Shown: piece by piece, positions 8,612 to 16,968 of the stretch
Position numbering within the stretch: the stretch's first letter is position 1
Layout: each line of letters starts with the position of its first letter
Assembly: GCA_910588155.1 (NCBI GenBank)
Contig: CAJUPB010000002.1
Span: 1-64,000 of the forward strand
Reading direction: 5' to 3'
DNA from: an uncultured Christensenellaceae bacterium
GTDB taxonomy: Bacteria > Bacillota > Clostridia > Christensenellales > Pumilibacteraceae
Length of the DNA stretch: 64,000 nucleotides
Translations under genes and position numbers: made by a program
The notes under the pieces: generated by a model
The model's database searches: none
What the model was told of the DNA's origin: nothing
The model's input: only the letters and a program-made list of their open reading frames with translations

Positions 8612-9556
8612 ATGATGACAAAAACGCAAAAGGATAAGCTGGTTAGTCTTTATTATGATATTGCGGATAAAGCATATTACTATTATGATATAGATAGCTT
8701 TAAACGCGAACAAATCGGGCGCAATATAGATTTCTTCAACAAACCCGAAGAATATCAGATTGAGATGTGGTTCAGACTGCTCGGCGGCGTCGACTATAAT
8801 CTTCTGTATCTCGGCGCAATGCTTGCGTTACAGGAAGACGATATGCGTTATCTTGACGATACGCTGTATACCGTTACCACGCTGGAACGGCTCTCTATGA
8901 TGTCAACGGATTGGGACCTATTGTCCGTGTTGCTGTCGGCTAACCGTTTCGACGATATAGAGCGTTTTTTCCCGAAGGAAAACGTACAGAGTAAAATCGG
9001 CAGAGGTTGGCTGATAAATCTGGTAATGTATTTGTACTACGGCGAGGAAGCGTGGCGAGCGGAAGCGGTCGATACCGGTAGGCGTTACTCCGAATCTAAA
9101 ACTACAATCGAGGGAAAGGCTGTTGTAAACTGTCTTTTGAGTTTGGTCGATAAAGATTTCGACAGGTTTTCCGTAGAGTTGGATAATATATGCAAAGGCA
9201 AGCGCCGCTCGAATGAATTCGGCGAAAACAAATTTACCAAACAGTTTCCGTTTTTTGCTTTGGGACTTTACAATTTTGCGCGCTTTTTATACGGCGGAGA
9301 AGTTGAAAATATCGCGCTCCCCGATGATGCTGGTGCGCTGATAGAACTGCACGAATACCAAAAAGCCAACGGGTACGCGCCGGGTAAGGTCCTTGTAGAT
9401 TTCAAAAATTCGGTTCCGCTCCTCGACGCATTGCTCAATATCGAGTTGCCGACCATACATTTGAAGTACGATAAAAAAGGGAAGGGTTATATCGATATCG
9501 ACAGATACAAAAGCGAGATTACCGAAAGAGCGCTTGAAATTTATTCTCGGAAATGA
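8612..9556 (+). CDS. Hypothetical protein next to tRNA-Pro genes
   Basis: A soluble protein of about 314 residues that I do not recognise with confidence. It is helical and rich in Tyr, Asp and Leu, with a WFRLLGGVDYNLLYLGAML segment early on and repeated Leu/Tyr/Phe helices; this vaguely recalls polymorphic-toxin immunity proteins of the Imm49 type, which is a guess. The frame extends back into the second tRNA, so the start is taken at ATG 8612 (a second ATG is at 8615); the ribosome site is weak (agagaaacc). It sits directly downstream of a tRNA, a common site for acquired DNA, and an A+T-rich gene-free stretch follows. No partner toxin is visible. Confidence 0.7.
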   Translation: MMTKTQKDKLVSLYYDIADKAYYYYDIDSFKREQIGRNIDFFNKPEEYQIEMWFRLLGGVDYNLLYLGAMLALQEDDMRYLDDTLYTVTTLERLSMMSTDWDLLSVLLSANRFDDIERFFPKENVQSKIGRGWLINLVMYLYYGEEAWRAEAVDTGRRYSESKTTIEGKAVVNCLLSLVDKDFDRFSVELDNICKGKRRSNEFGENKFTKQFPFFALGLYNFARFLYGGEVENIALPDDAGALIELHEYQKANGYAPGKVLVDFKNSVPLLDALLNIELPTIHLKYDKKGKGYIDIDRYKSEITERALEIYSRK

Positions 9557-10357
9557 GTTGCCTAATTGTCGGCAGTATTTTTATCAACTAAACACAGAAA
9601 ATTTTGTCGTGTTTGTCGCAAGACGGGATGCGGCATTTTTCTTTTTTAAAAGTTCTTCAATCTTCACTATGGGAAAGTTTGGACGCTTAAACAAAAAAAT
9701 TCTTATTTGTATTTATGATATTGCGCCTATTTGACTATTAAGCGGTTAAAAAATCCGAGCTTAACTCAACGGCGATAAATTTTAAAATCGATTTAATTAT
9801 TGTGCCGAAAAGAATATACGATTTGCAACTTAAACAAACTGTCACGGTTTACTTTTCCATAGTCACAAATAAATACATCTCAACCGAATCGGGCGATGTG
9901 TTCTCAAAACAGGTAGTCGCACAATAAAAATGTAACGGTCATATCACAAGAGACTGTTCAGACCGATAATATTTTCTATACCTGTAAGAATATTTCATAT
10001 GTAAATATCAAAAAGATAATAAGGGACAGTTAAATAAATACTTCGATAACTTTATACCTTACCGCAAAAAGAAAGTCGTTTTTGGGTATGGATGATATAA
10101 TAATTTGAAAACGGATTAGGAATCGACCAATCTCGACGGCGTCACAATAACCGATTGTGCCTTCGGTTCGTTTGAAACAAGGAAAACGATATAAATATAA
10201 AACTACTATCTAAAACGTTCAAAACACGTTTTGCCGAAATAGAAAACCCTTATTGAAAATATGTAAAAAAAAAATTGAAAATAAATCTGAATACTTATTT
10301 AAAAATGACTGACACTTTTTACCTTAAAAATAAAACAGGAAAGTCAGCTTTTCTTTC

Positions 10358-10397
10358 AAACGATTTGTCATCGAAACCGACAAATCGTTTTTTTTAT
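10358..10397 (+). terminator. Intrinsic terminator without an obvious gene
   Basis: AAACGATTTGTC (10358-10369) pairs perfectly with GACAAATCGTTT (10379-10390), followed by a T-run. It is oriented for plus-strand transcription, but the upstream DNA has no recognisable gene. Confidence 0.75.
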
Positions 10398-10692
10398 TTA
10401 TGTTTTCATATAATTATAGCAGTTTTTATTGGCAACTTATACTATTTTACCGAGAAAGCCCAAAAATCTCGCAAAACAGCATAAAAGCTTACTTTCAGCT
10501 GCGATTTGCGTGAAATTGCGAAAAATTGTATAAAAATGATTATATTATATAACAGTTACAATTTTATACAAATCATTCGTGAAAATTCGAATTTTTCTCT
10601 GCGGCAAATTTTTTGTCTGCGTTTTTCTAACGTTATTTTTTATAATTCTTATTCGTTTTTTTTAAGGCGGCAAAAAATAGTCTATACACCGA

Positions 10693-10721
10693 TTGACTTC
10701 AAGTTCGGAATAAGCTATAAT
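10693..10721 (+). promoter_or_regulatory. Promoter of the flavodiiron gene
   Basis: TTGACT (10693-10698), 17 bases, TATAAT (10716-10721); the coding start follows 31 bases later. Confidence 0.8.
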
Positions 10722-10752
10722 TAGCTTGGTAAAAATATGAGAGGTGATAAAA

Positions 10753-11937
10753 ATGGAAAGACGTCTTTTTGACACGACATACTACGTCGGCGCTTGCGAC
10801 AGAACGAAAATACTTTTTGAAAATTTGTTTCCCGTTCCGAAAGGAATGAGATATAATTCTTATATCATCAAAGATGAAAAAACCGCACTGTTGGATACTG
10901 CCGACGAAGCCGTAAGCGAAGAATTTCTCGAAAACGTAAAAGATACTCTGAAAGAGCGCTCGCTCGATTATCTCGTCGTTCATCACGCCGAACCAGACCA
11001 CAGCGCGCTCGTTATGCGCGTTCTTGAAATTTATCCTTCGGCGAAACTGGTTACCGGAGTGCAGGCATTGAAATATCTTAATCAGTTTACGGGTTGCGAT
11101 TTATCCGCTCGAACTCAAACGGTGAAAGACGGAGACGTACTCAATCTCGGAAAGCGTTCTTTGACCTTTATATCCGCTCCTATGGTTCACTGGCCCGAAG
11201 TTATGGTGTCGTATGACAAAGAGACAAAAACTCTTTTCAGCGCGGATGCATTCGGTTCCTTCGGCTGCTGCGAGGGCAGTTTGTTTATAAGCAATTTAAA
11301 TCATACGGAAGAATGGGAAAGCGAAGCAAGACGGTATTACTCAAATATAGTGGGACGTTTCGGAGTCAACGTCTCCGCTCTTTTAAAGAAAGCCGAAAAA
11401 TTGGAAATCGACAATATCTTGCCTCTGCACGGGCTTGTTTTCGACAGAGACTGCAACTTTGCAATAAACAAATATTTAAAATGGAGTTCTTACGAAGCCG
11501 AAACCGACGATGTTCTGATAGTATACGGTTCTATGTACCAAAATACAAAAAAAGCCGTCGAAATTCTTTCTTGCAATCTGTTTGAAAAGGGCAAGAATTC
11601 TAAAATAATCGATGTATCTTACACTGATTTCAGTTATATAATTTCGGATATTTTCAAATACAAAAACATAGTCTTTGCCTGTCCGACATATTACGGAGGC
11701 ATTTTTCCGAGAATGGAGCAGCTTTTGAATCTCGTTAAAAAAACCTGTGTGAAAGACAGAAAAATATATCTTTTGGAGAACGGAACTTGGGCGCCGACAG
11801 CGGCAAAAAATATGATTGATTTACTGTCCGATTTAAAAGCGGATATATGTGAAAACAAGATTACAATCAAGTCGGCTTGCGATTCGGAAACTATATCTCA
11901 ACTCAAATCTCTTGCCGAAGTTATTTCCGATTGTTGA
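10753..11937 (+). CDS. fprA: FprA-type flavodiiron protein (O2/NO reductase)
   Basis: A 394-residue A-type flavoprotein that reduces oxygen to water (or NO to N2O) and protects anaerobes from oxygen. The N-terminal metallo-beta-lactamase domain binds a diiron centre: HxExDH is seen as H78, E80, D82, H83, with further ligands at H148 and H226. The C-terminal flavodoxin domain (about 252-394) begins with the FMN phosphate loop YGSMYQNT. The start at ATG 10753 is preferred over a GTG nine bases earlier because AGAGGTG lies at the right distance. It is monocistronic with its own consensus promoter. The promoter of the next transcript overlaps its last codons. Confidence 0.95.
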   Translation: MERRLFDTTYYVGACDRTKILFENLFPVPKGMRYNSYIIKDEKTALLDTADEAVSEEFLENVKDTLKERSLDYLVVHHAEPDHSALVMRVLEIYPSAKLVTGVQALKYLNQFTGCDLSARTQTVKDGDVLNLGKRSLTFISAPMVHWPEVMVSYDKETKTLFSADAFGSFGCCEGSLFISNLNHTEEWESEARRYYSNIVGRFGVNVSALLKKAEKLEIDNILPLHGLVFDRDCNFAINKYLKWSSYEAETDDVLIVYGSMYQNTKKAVEILSCNLFEKGKNSKIIDVSYTDFSYIISDIFKYKNIVFACPTYYGGIFPRMEQLLNLVKKTCVKDRKIYLLENGTWAPTAAKNMIDLLSDLKADICENKITIKSACDSETISQLKSLAEVISDC

Positions 11938-11962
11938 CAAATGTCAAAAAGAATAGTATAAT
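11934..11962 (+). promoter_or_regulatory. Consensus promoter of the riboswitch-CDF transcript
   Basis: TTGACA (11934-11939) and TATAAT (11957-11962) are 17 bases apart, a perfect housekeeping promoter. Its -35 box overlaps the fprA stop codon. Predicted start is near 11969. Confidence 0.9.
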
Positions 11963-11971
11963 ATCCGAAGT

Positions 11972-12072
11972 TGAATATTTATGCTGAACAGACTTAAAAG
12001 TCGGGTTTTCTTGAAAACAGCGGTTAAAGCAGATTTCCGCGGGACAGTTTATTGCCTCCGCGGAAATTTTTT
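11972..12072 (+). ncRNA. Probable NiCo (czcD) riboswitch with overlapping terminator
   Basis: The leader holds in order CTGAACAG, a hairpin GACTTAAAAGTC, CGGGTTTT...AAAAC, AGCGG, AGCAGAT and GGGACAG. These are the conserved blocks of the NiCo riboswitch class, which binds Ni2+ or Co2+ and turns on metal exporters. The last block sits in the 5' arm and loop of a terminator: ATTTCCGCGG (12033-12042) pairs with CCGCGGAAAT (12058-12067), then a T-run. Ligand binding that sequesters GGGACAG would break the terminator. The next gene is a CDF exporter, the expected target. The match is by eye; the fourth helix of the junction looks short. Confidence 0.65.
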
Positions 12073-12142
12073 ATTCGGACACGAACGAAATATATTTCTG
12101 CATATTAAAATGAAATAACAAGCTTTTAAAGACGGGTGATTT

Positions 12143-13153
12143 ATGAAAAAAAAGTTAAAAAAATCGGAAAACATAATAATTTCCGACGACAATAAAAACA
12201 TCGAGCGCGAAGAAAACAATCGCCGCAATTATTCGAAAACGGCTATGAAAATTTGTATCGCAAGCATTATAATAAACGTTGCTTTGACTGTTTTTAAAAT
12301 AATAGCCGGTATATTGGGCAACTCTTTTGCTATGATTTCCGATGCCATTCATTCCGCTTCCGACGTTTTTTCGACTTTTATTGTAATGATTGGCGTGAAG
12401 ATAGCCTCAAAAAAAGCCGACAGAGAACATCCTTTCGGTCACGAAAGATTCGAGTGCGTCGCCGCAATAATTCTATCTGTAATGCTCGGCGTTACGGGCG
12501 CGATGATTGGTATAAACGGAATTCAAAGAATAGCCGACGGCTCATACAAAGAAGTATCTTTGCCCACTGCTCTGGCTCTTTCCGCAGCCGTTGTTTCCAT
12601 TATTGTAAAGGAAATAATGTTCTGGATAACCAATATTCAAGCGAAGAAAATAAATTCGGGTTCTTTGAAAGCAGACGCCTGGCACCACCGTTCCGACGCT
12701 CTTTCGAGTATCGGCAGCTTCATAGGAATACTTTTCTCTATGCTCGGTTTTCCCGTTATGGATTCCGTGGCTGCAATCGTCATCAGCTTGATGATACTGA
12801 AAGCAGCAATTTCCGTATTTAAAGAAAGCATAGACAAAATGACCGATTCCGCCTGCGACAAAAAAACTGAAAGAGATATCAAAGAAATCATAATTTCCGT
12901 CGACGGCGTTTTGGGAATAGATTCCGTCAAAACAAGAAAATTCGGCGACCGTCTCTATGTCGAAGCGGAAATATCTCTTGACGGCTCTCTTTCGCTTTTT
13001 GACGCACATCAAATTGCCGACAGCGTTCACGACGAAATAGAATATAAATTTCCCTCCGTCAAACATTGCGTCGTTCACACAAACCCAAAAAATACACAAG
13101 ATACTATTTCTTCTTCCGAACCCGAAACTTCACCCGATATACAAAAAGAATAG
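12143..13153 (+). CDS. Cation diffusion facilitator metal exporter
   Basis: A 336-residue CDF-family transporter that exports divalent metal in exchange for protons across the cell membrane. After a charged N-terminal tail (1-30), six transmembrane helices occupy about 33-240. Metal-site residues are visible in helix 2 (DAIHSASD) and helix 5 (HHRSD), with the HPFGHERFE loop typical of the family. A cytoplasmic C-terminal dimer domain follows (about 245-320), then an acidic and serine-rich tail. The ATG at 12143 is used with a weak site (gacgggtga). The upstream probable Ni/Co riboswitch points to nickel or cobalt as substrate. Its stop codon is one base from the stop of convergent rsmG. Confidence 0.93.
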   Translation: MKKKLKKSENIIISDDNKNIEREENNRRNYSKTAMKICIASIIINVALTVFKIIAGILGNSFAMISDAIHSASDVFSTFIVMIGVKIASKKADREHPFGHERFECVAAIILSVMLGVTGAMIGINGIQRIADGSYKEVSLPTALALSAAVVSIIVKEIMFWITNIQAKKINSGSLKADAWHHRSDALSSIGSFIGILFSMLGFPVMDSVAAIVISLMILKAAISVFKESIDKMTDSACDKKTERDIKEIIISVDGVLGIDSVKTRKFGDRLYVEAEISLDGSLSLFDAHQIADSVHDEIEYKFPSVKHCVVHTNPKNTQDTISSSEPETSPDIQKE

Positions 13154-13154
13154 T

Positions 13155-13829
13155 TTATTTCAAAGGATTTAACCTCGGTTTATTTGCGCCGCGCGGATAT
13201 TTTTTAGGAGTCGGTCTTCCTTTCGTCACAATAACCAACGACCTGACCGTTTCGCTGTCGAGGGATATTTTTATCACCTCTGTTTTTGTTCCGCCCAAGA
13301 TTTTTATCGCCGTTTTAGCTTCTTTCATTTCCTCTTCTATATTGTCGGACTTGTAGGCAATCATTTTCCCTCCTTTCTTTACAAAAGGAATCAAATATTC
13401 CGCAAGCGTCGAAAGCGGTGCAACGGCTCTTGCCACCGCAAAATCAAAACATTCTCTCTCTTTTAAATCCTCCGCTCTCGAATGTATTGCCTCCGCTTTT
13501 TCCAATCCCAATTGTTCTATTACTTCTTTTAAGAATGTAACTCTCTTATTCGAACTGTCAATCATAGTAATATAGAGAGACGGATTTACTATTTTAAGAG
13601 GTATCGAAGGAAACCCAGCTCCCGCACCTATATCTATAACCTTTCCTTTTATTATTTCCGACGCTGCAAGACTGTCCGCGAAATGTTTTATTTCAACGGC
13701 AGTTTTTTCGGTTATTGCTGTAAGATTGAATTTTTCGTTCCATTGAATCAATAATTCGTAATACTTTTCGAAACGTTGTTTTATTTGTTCGTCCTTGATA
13801 TTTTTATATTTTTCATACAGAGTTTCCAT
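13155..13829 (-). CDS. rsmG: 16S rRNA (guanine-527-N7) methyltransferase
   Basis: A SAM-dependent methyltransferase of about 224 residues that modifies G527 of 16S rRNA. The Rossmann motif VIDIGAGAGFPSIPLKI and the later FDFAVARAVAPL segment identify RsmG/GidB. The start is taken at ATG 13829 (METLYEKY). A longer frame from TTG 13865 is rejected because that TTG is the -35 box of a promoter (TTGACA 13860-13865, TATAAT 13836-13841), which places transcription initiation at or next to the ATG, so the mRNA is probably leaderless. In many Bacillota rsmG lies next to mnmG, mnmE and parAB near oriC; here it flanks the DnaA-box cluster. Confidence 0.95.
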   Translation of the reverse strand: METLYEKYKNIKDEQIKQRFEKYYELLIQWNEKFNLTAITEKTAVEIKHFADSLAASEIIKGKVIDIGAGAGFPSIPLKIVNPSLYITMIDSSNKRVTFLKEVIEQLGLEKAEAIHSRAEDLKERECFDFAVARAVAPLSTLAEYLIPFVKKGGKMIAYKSDNIEEEMKEAKTAIKILGGTKTEVIKISLDSETVRSLVIVTKGRPTPKKYPRGANKPRLNPLK

Positions 13830-13835
13830 AATTAA

Positions 13836-13865
13836 ATTATAAGTTTTATAAACTCTTCGTGTCAA
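13836..13865 (-). promoter_or_regulatory. Promoter giving a leaderless rsmG mRNA
   Basis: On the minus strand TTGACA (13860-13865) and TATAAT (13836-13841) are 18 bases apart, and only six bases separate the -10 box from the ATG. Confidence 0.75.
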
Positions 13866-14226
13866 GATTTTAAGATAAAATTTTTTTTATTTCAGTGTTG
13901 ATTATTTTATAAATATATTTAATAGTATATATTTATTATAGAGGGTGTAGAATAGTGGAAAAAAACGGTTTTGTTCGATATATGGTATTTTAATATAAAA
14001 ATTTTAATAAAAAAGCACAAAATATATAGTCGGTATGGTGGACAAGATATGTGTAAAAGACAATATTAAAAGTGTAAAAGAAAGGTATAGTCAACAAACT
14101 CAAAAAGAGGAAATTTCAAAAAATAATAAATAGAGATTCAATAAATTATTTTATTGAAATAAAATGTATTAAATATGAGTTATCCACACGGTTATCCACA
14201 ATGTGGATAAATTTTCAGGTGGACAA
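13866..14226. other. Candidate chromosomal origin (oriC)
   Basis: The gap between divergent rsmG and the DUF975 gene contains three perfect DnaA boxes: TTATCCACA at 14180-14188 and 14192-14200, and the inverted TGTGGATAA at 14202-14210. Two weaker boxes, GGTGGACAA at 14037-14045 and 14218-14226, flank a very A+T-rich tract (13866-14035) suited to unwinding. parB with three parS sites lies 7-8 kb away, and rsmG and mnmE are classic origin neighbours. dnaA and dnaN are not in the window. Confidence 0.75.
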
Positions 14227-14246
14227 AATGCAGATAAATAAAGACA

Positions 14247-14275
14247 TTGACAAAACAGAGAATTAGTGATAAAAT
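14247..14275 (+). promoter_or_regulatory. Promoter of the DUF975-mnmE-smpB operon
   Basis: TTGACA (14247-14252), 17 bases, TAAAAT (14270-14275), followed by the Shine-Dalgarno AGGAGTAGG before ATG 14294. Confidence 0.7.
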
Positions 14276-14293
14276 ATAATTAGGAGTAGGAAT

Positions 14294-15211
14294 ATGCAAG
14301 CAAGAAAGACGATAAAAGAAGAAGCAAAAAAGCTTATGAAAGAAAACATAAAAAATGTTTTTTTGGTCTGTCTTTTTATCGGAATATTTTATACTGTCTT
14401 CGAAGTTATAACGAGCAGCATTTCCGAATACGTGATATGGGCGGGAATTGACAGGCAAGAGCTTTCGACAGAACTTAAAAAAGGAGTCAAAGAAGCTTAC
14501 GACCTATACTATTCGCTTACGAAAAAAGAAACTCTTCTGGTTTTTTTTGATATTATTCCCATTATTATTGCGAGTTTTTTTGTTTTACCGAGAACGGGAT
14601 TCTTTTTAAAACAGATTGAAGGAAAGAAACCTGCCGTCAAAGAATTTTTTTCCGAGAAAAGATATTTCGAAAGTTTCAAGCTTAAATTATTGATTTTTGT
14701 AAAAGTATTTTTGTGGTCTCTGTTATTGGTTATTCCTGGCATAATAAAAGCAATATCATATTCGATGGCGCCTTATCTGAAATACAAAAATCCCGAAAAA
14801 AGTTGCGGAGAATGTATTAAAAAGAGCAGTGATTTGATGGAAGGACATAAGGGAAGTCTTTTTATTTTTTATCTGTCTTTTATAGGCTGGTATATATTGG
14901 CTTCAATCGGGCTGTCAGCAATGAATTCCGTACCTTTTATCGGAATGTATCTTTCTATTGCGGGAAATTGTGTTTTTTCCGCTCTCATAAACGGATATAT
15001 TCTTTCAGGCGAGGCAATATTTTATAAAGAGCTTACCGAACCTTATCTTTTGGAGAAGTATAATCCAGAACAAAAGAATAATTCCATAAAAGACAATCAA
15101 AAACCTTTCGAAGAATACGGCACTGAAAACAATAATGACCCTTTCGATTTAAAGGAAGAGAAAAACTGTCAGTCTAAAAACGACGGCGAAAAAGGCGGAG
15201 AAGAGAGTTGA
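14294..15211 (+). CDS. DUF975 family integral membrane protein
   Basis: A 305-residue membrane protein of the DUF975 family (function unknown). It has five or six hydrophobic helices: about 22-46, 82-100, 134-160, 188-210 and 215-240. The conserved stretch PGIIKAISYSMAPYLKYKNP and the SSDLMEGHKGSLF motif after it are the family signature. The C-terminal 60 residues are hydrophilic, rich in Asn, Lys and Glu, and variable. Its stop overlaps the TTG start of mnmE, so the two are translationally coupled. It is the first gene to the right of the candidate oriC. Confidence 0.85.
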   Translation: MQARKTIKEEAKKLMKENIKNVFLVCLFIGIFYTVFEVITSSISEYVIWAGIDRQELSTELKKGVKEAYDLYYSLTKKETLLVFFDIIPIIIASFFVLPRTGFFLKQIEGKKPAVKEFFSEKRYFESFKLKLLIFVKVFLWSLLLVIPGIIKAISYSMAPYLKYKNPEKSCGECIKKSSDLMEGHKGSLFIFYLSFIGWYILASIGLSAMNSVPFIGMYLSIAGNCVFSALINGYILSGEAIFYKELTEPYLLEKYNPEQKNNSIKDNQKPFEEYGTENNNDPFDLKEEKNCQSKNDGEKGGEES

Positions 15212-16491
15212 AAAACGATACGATAGCGGCTTTGTCCACGCCGTACGGAAGGGGGGCGGTGGCTCTCATAAGATTGTCGGGAAAAGAAAGTTTAAAGGTC
15301 TTCGAAAAGATTTTTACGAGCAGAGAAAAGCTCGAAGAAAGAAGAGCAGTATACGGAGTTGTAGACACGGGGTCGCTGAAAGACGACGTCATAGCCATTC
15401 TATATACCTCGCCGAGAAGTTATACGGGCGAAGAAGTCGTGGAAATTTTCTGCCACGGGTCGACGGTTATAACGGAAAGTATTCTGCGGGCATTGATAAA
15501 AAACGGAGCGCGATATGCGGAAAAGGGAGAGTTTACCAAAAGAGCTTTCGAAAACGGAAAACTCACGTTGACGGAAGCGGAAGGTATTATAGACCTGATA
15601 GATGCACAGAGCGAAAGCGCCGCAAGAGCCGCATATAATCTTTCGAGCGGAAAACTCAAAGAAAAGACGAAAGAAATCGCCGACGGAATCAAGGAACTTA
15701 CGGCAAACTTGAATGCGGCTATCGACTATCCGGAAGAAAACTTGGAAACCGACGAATACGGCGAATGTCTTTCTAAATGCAGAAAACTTATAAAAAAAGC
15801 GAAGAGTCTTGCCGAGACTTACGAGAGCGGAAAGAAAATAAACGACGGCGTAAACGTCGTAATAGCAGGCAAACCGAATGTAGGTAAATCGACGCTTTTG
15901 AATGCGCTTGTGGGTTTCGAACGCGCGATAGTGACGCCGCAAGCGGGAACAACGAGAGACACGGTGGAAAGCAGTTACGTGTTTGATGGTGTTTTATTCA
16001 AAGTTACGGACACCGCCGGTGTGAGAGACGATTATGACAGCGAAGCGGAAAGAATGGGAATAGAACGTTCTTTCAATGCAATAAAGGGCGCGGACATAGT
16101 TTTGATTTTGGACGATTCCGAATACGAAACTTCGGCGCCGAAGATTTTTGTCGGCACCAAATGCGACGAAATCAAAATTCCCGACGGACGCTTTGCCGTC
16201 AGCGGTAAAACCGGCGAAAACATAACGGAGCTGAAAAAACTTATTTACGACAAGGCCGGAGTGAATACCGGCGGAGAAATACTTTTGACGAATTTGAGAC
16301 AATTCGAAGCTTTGACGCGCTGTGCGGAAGCATTGAACAGAGCCGCCGAAGGATTGGAAAACAACGTCGAAGCCGAACTCATAACCGTCGATTTGTTGGA
16401 GGCTATGAGTGAGGCGGGGGCTATGGACGGAGCTGCTGCCACATCGGAAGTGGTGGACGGAATTTTTGCCCGTTTCTGTGTGGGAAAATAA
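15208..16491 (+). CDS. mnmE: tRNA modification GTPase MnmE
   Basis: A 427-residue MnmE/TrmE, which with MnmG makes the cmnm5U34 wobble modification in tRNA. It has an N-terminal tetrahydrofolate-binding domain (1-115), a helical domain, an inserted G domain (G1 GKPNVGKS 221-228, G3 DTAG 268-271, NTKCDE-like TKCDE) and the catalytic C-terminus ending FCVGK. The G domain is a little shorter than usual (typical protein about 450). The TTG start overlaps the DUF975 stop and follows a GGCGGAGAAGAGAG ribosome site. Its usual partner mnmG is not in the window. Confidence 0.96.
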   Translation: MKNDTIAALSTPYGRGAVALIRLSGKESLKVFEKIFTSREKLEERRAVYGVVDTGSLKDDVIAILYTSPRSYTGEEVVEIFCHGSTVITESILRALIKNGARYAEKGEFTKRAFENGKLTLTEAEGIIDLIDAQSESAARAAYNLSSGKLKEKTKEIADGIKELTANLNAAIDYPEENLETDEYGECLSKCRKLIKKAKSLAETYESGKKINDGVNVVIAGKPNVGKSTLLNALVGFERAIVTPQAGTTRDTVESSYVFDGVLFKVTDTAGVRDDYDSEAERMGIERSFNAIKGADIVLILDDSEYETSAPKIFVGTKCDEIKIPDGRFAVSGKTGENITELKKLIYDKAGVNTGGEILLTNLRQFEALTRCAEALNRAAEGLENNVEAELITVDLLEAMSEAGAMDGAAATSEVVDGIFARFCVGK

Positions 16492-16515
16492 ATTTGCAAA
16501 TCGGGATATAAAAAA

Positions 16516-16968
16516 ATGAAAATCATAACAAAAAACAAAAAAGCCGACTTCGAATATTTTTTTACGGACACTTACGAAGCTGGTATATCGCTGACGGGAG
16601 CGGAAGTTAAGTCCATAAAACTCGGACACGCTAATATAAACGACGCATTTTGCTTGATTCGCGGCGGCGAAATGTGGTTGAAAAATGCATTTGTGGCATC
16701 TTACGAAAAGGGTTCGGTATTCAATCCGGAAGAGAGAAGAGACAGAAAGCTTTTGCTTCACAGGTCGGAAATAGACAAGATGGCGGGACAGATAAACAGA
16801 AAGGGATATACCGTCGTGCCGAGAAAATTATATTTCAAGGAAAATAAAATAAAGCTGGAAATAGGGTTGGCGGAAGGAAAAAAACTTCACGACAAAAGGC
16901 AGACTATCAAAGAAAAAGATATCAAGCGCGATGCGGAAAGAGAAATCAGGAGAGCCACGGGAAAATGA
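16516..16968 (+). CDS. smpB: tmRNA-binding protein SmpB
   Basis: A 150-residue SmpB, which delivers tmRNA to stalled ribosomes for trans-translation. Core features are the start TKNKKADFEYF, the SLTGAEVKSIK strand, and the basic C-terminal tail that mimics mRNA (LHDKRQTIKEKD). Length is normal. It lies 24 bases after mnmE in the same operon, and its end overlaps the next start. Confidence 0.96.
   Translation: MKIITKNKKADFEYFFTDTYEAGISLTGAEVKSIKLGHANINDAFCLIRGGEMWLKNAFVASYEKGSVFNPEERRDRKLLLHRSEIDKMAGQINRKGYTVVPRKLYFKENKIKLEIGLAEGKKLHDKRQTIKEKDIKRDAEREIRRATGK

Larger units (their letters stand above)
9557..10752. other. A+T-rich gene-free stretch before fprA
   Basis: No convincing gene is seen; the open frames are short and of low complexity. 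It contains a strong plus-strand hairpin terminator (10358-10397), one palindrome copy (10397-10412) and the fprA promoter (10693-10721). A terminator without an upstream gene suggests an unannotated short transcript. Confidence 0.6.

Noticed and set aside
13866..14293. Possible riboswitch upstream of DUF975
   Set aside because: DnaA boxes and an A+T-rich tract explain the sequence better; no conserved aptamer blocks were seen.
15400..16761. Long minus-strand frames across mnmE
   Set aside because: Antisense shadows of a clear gene.
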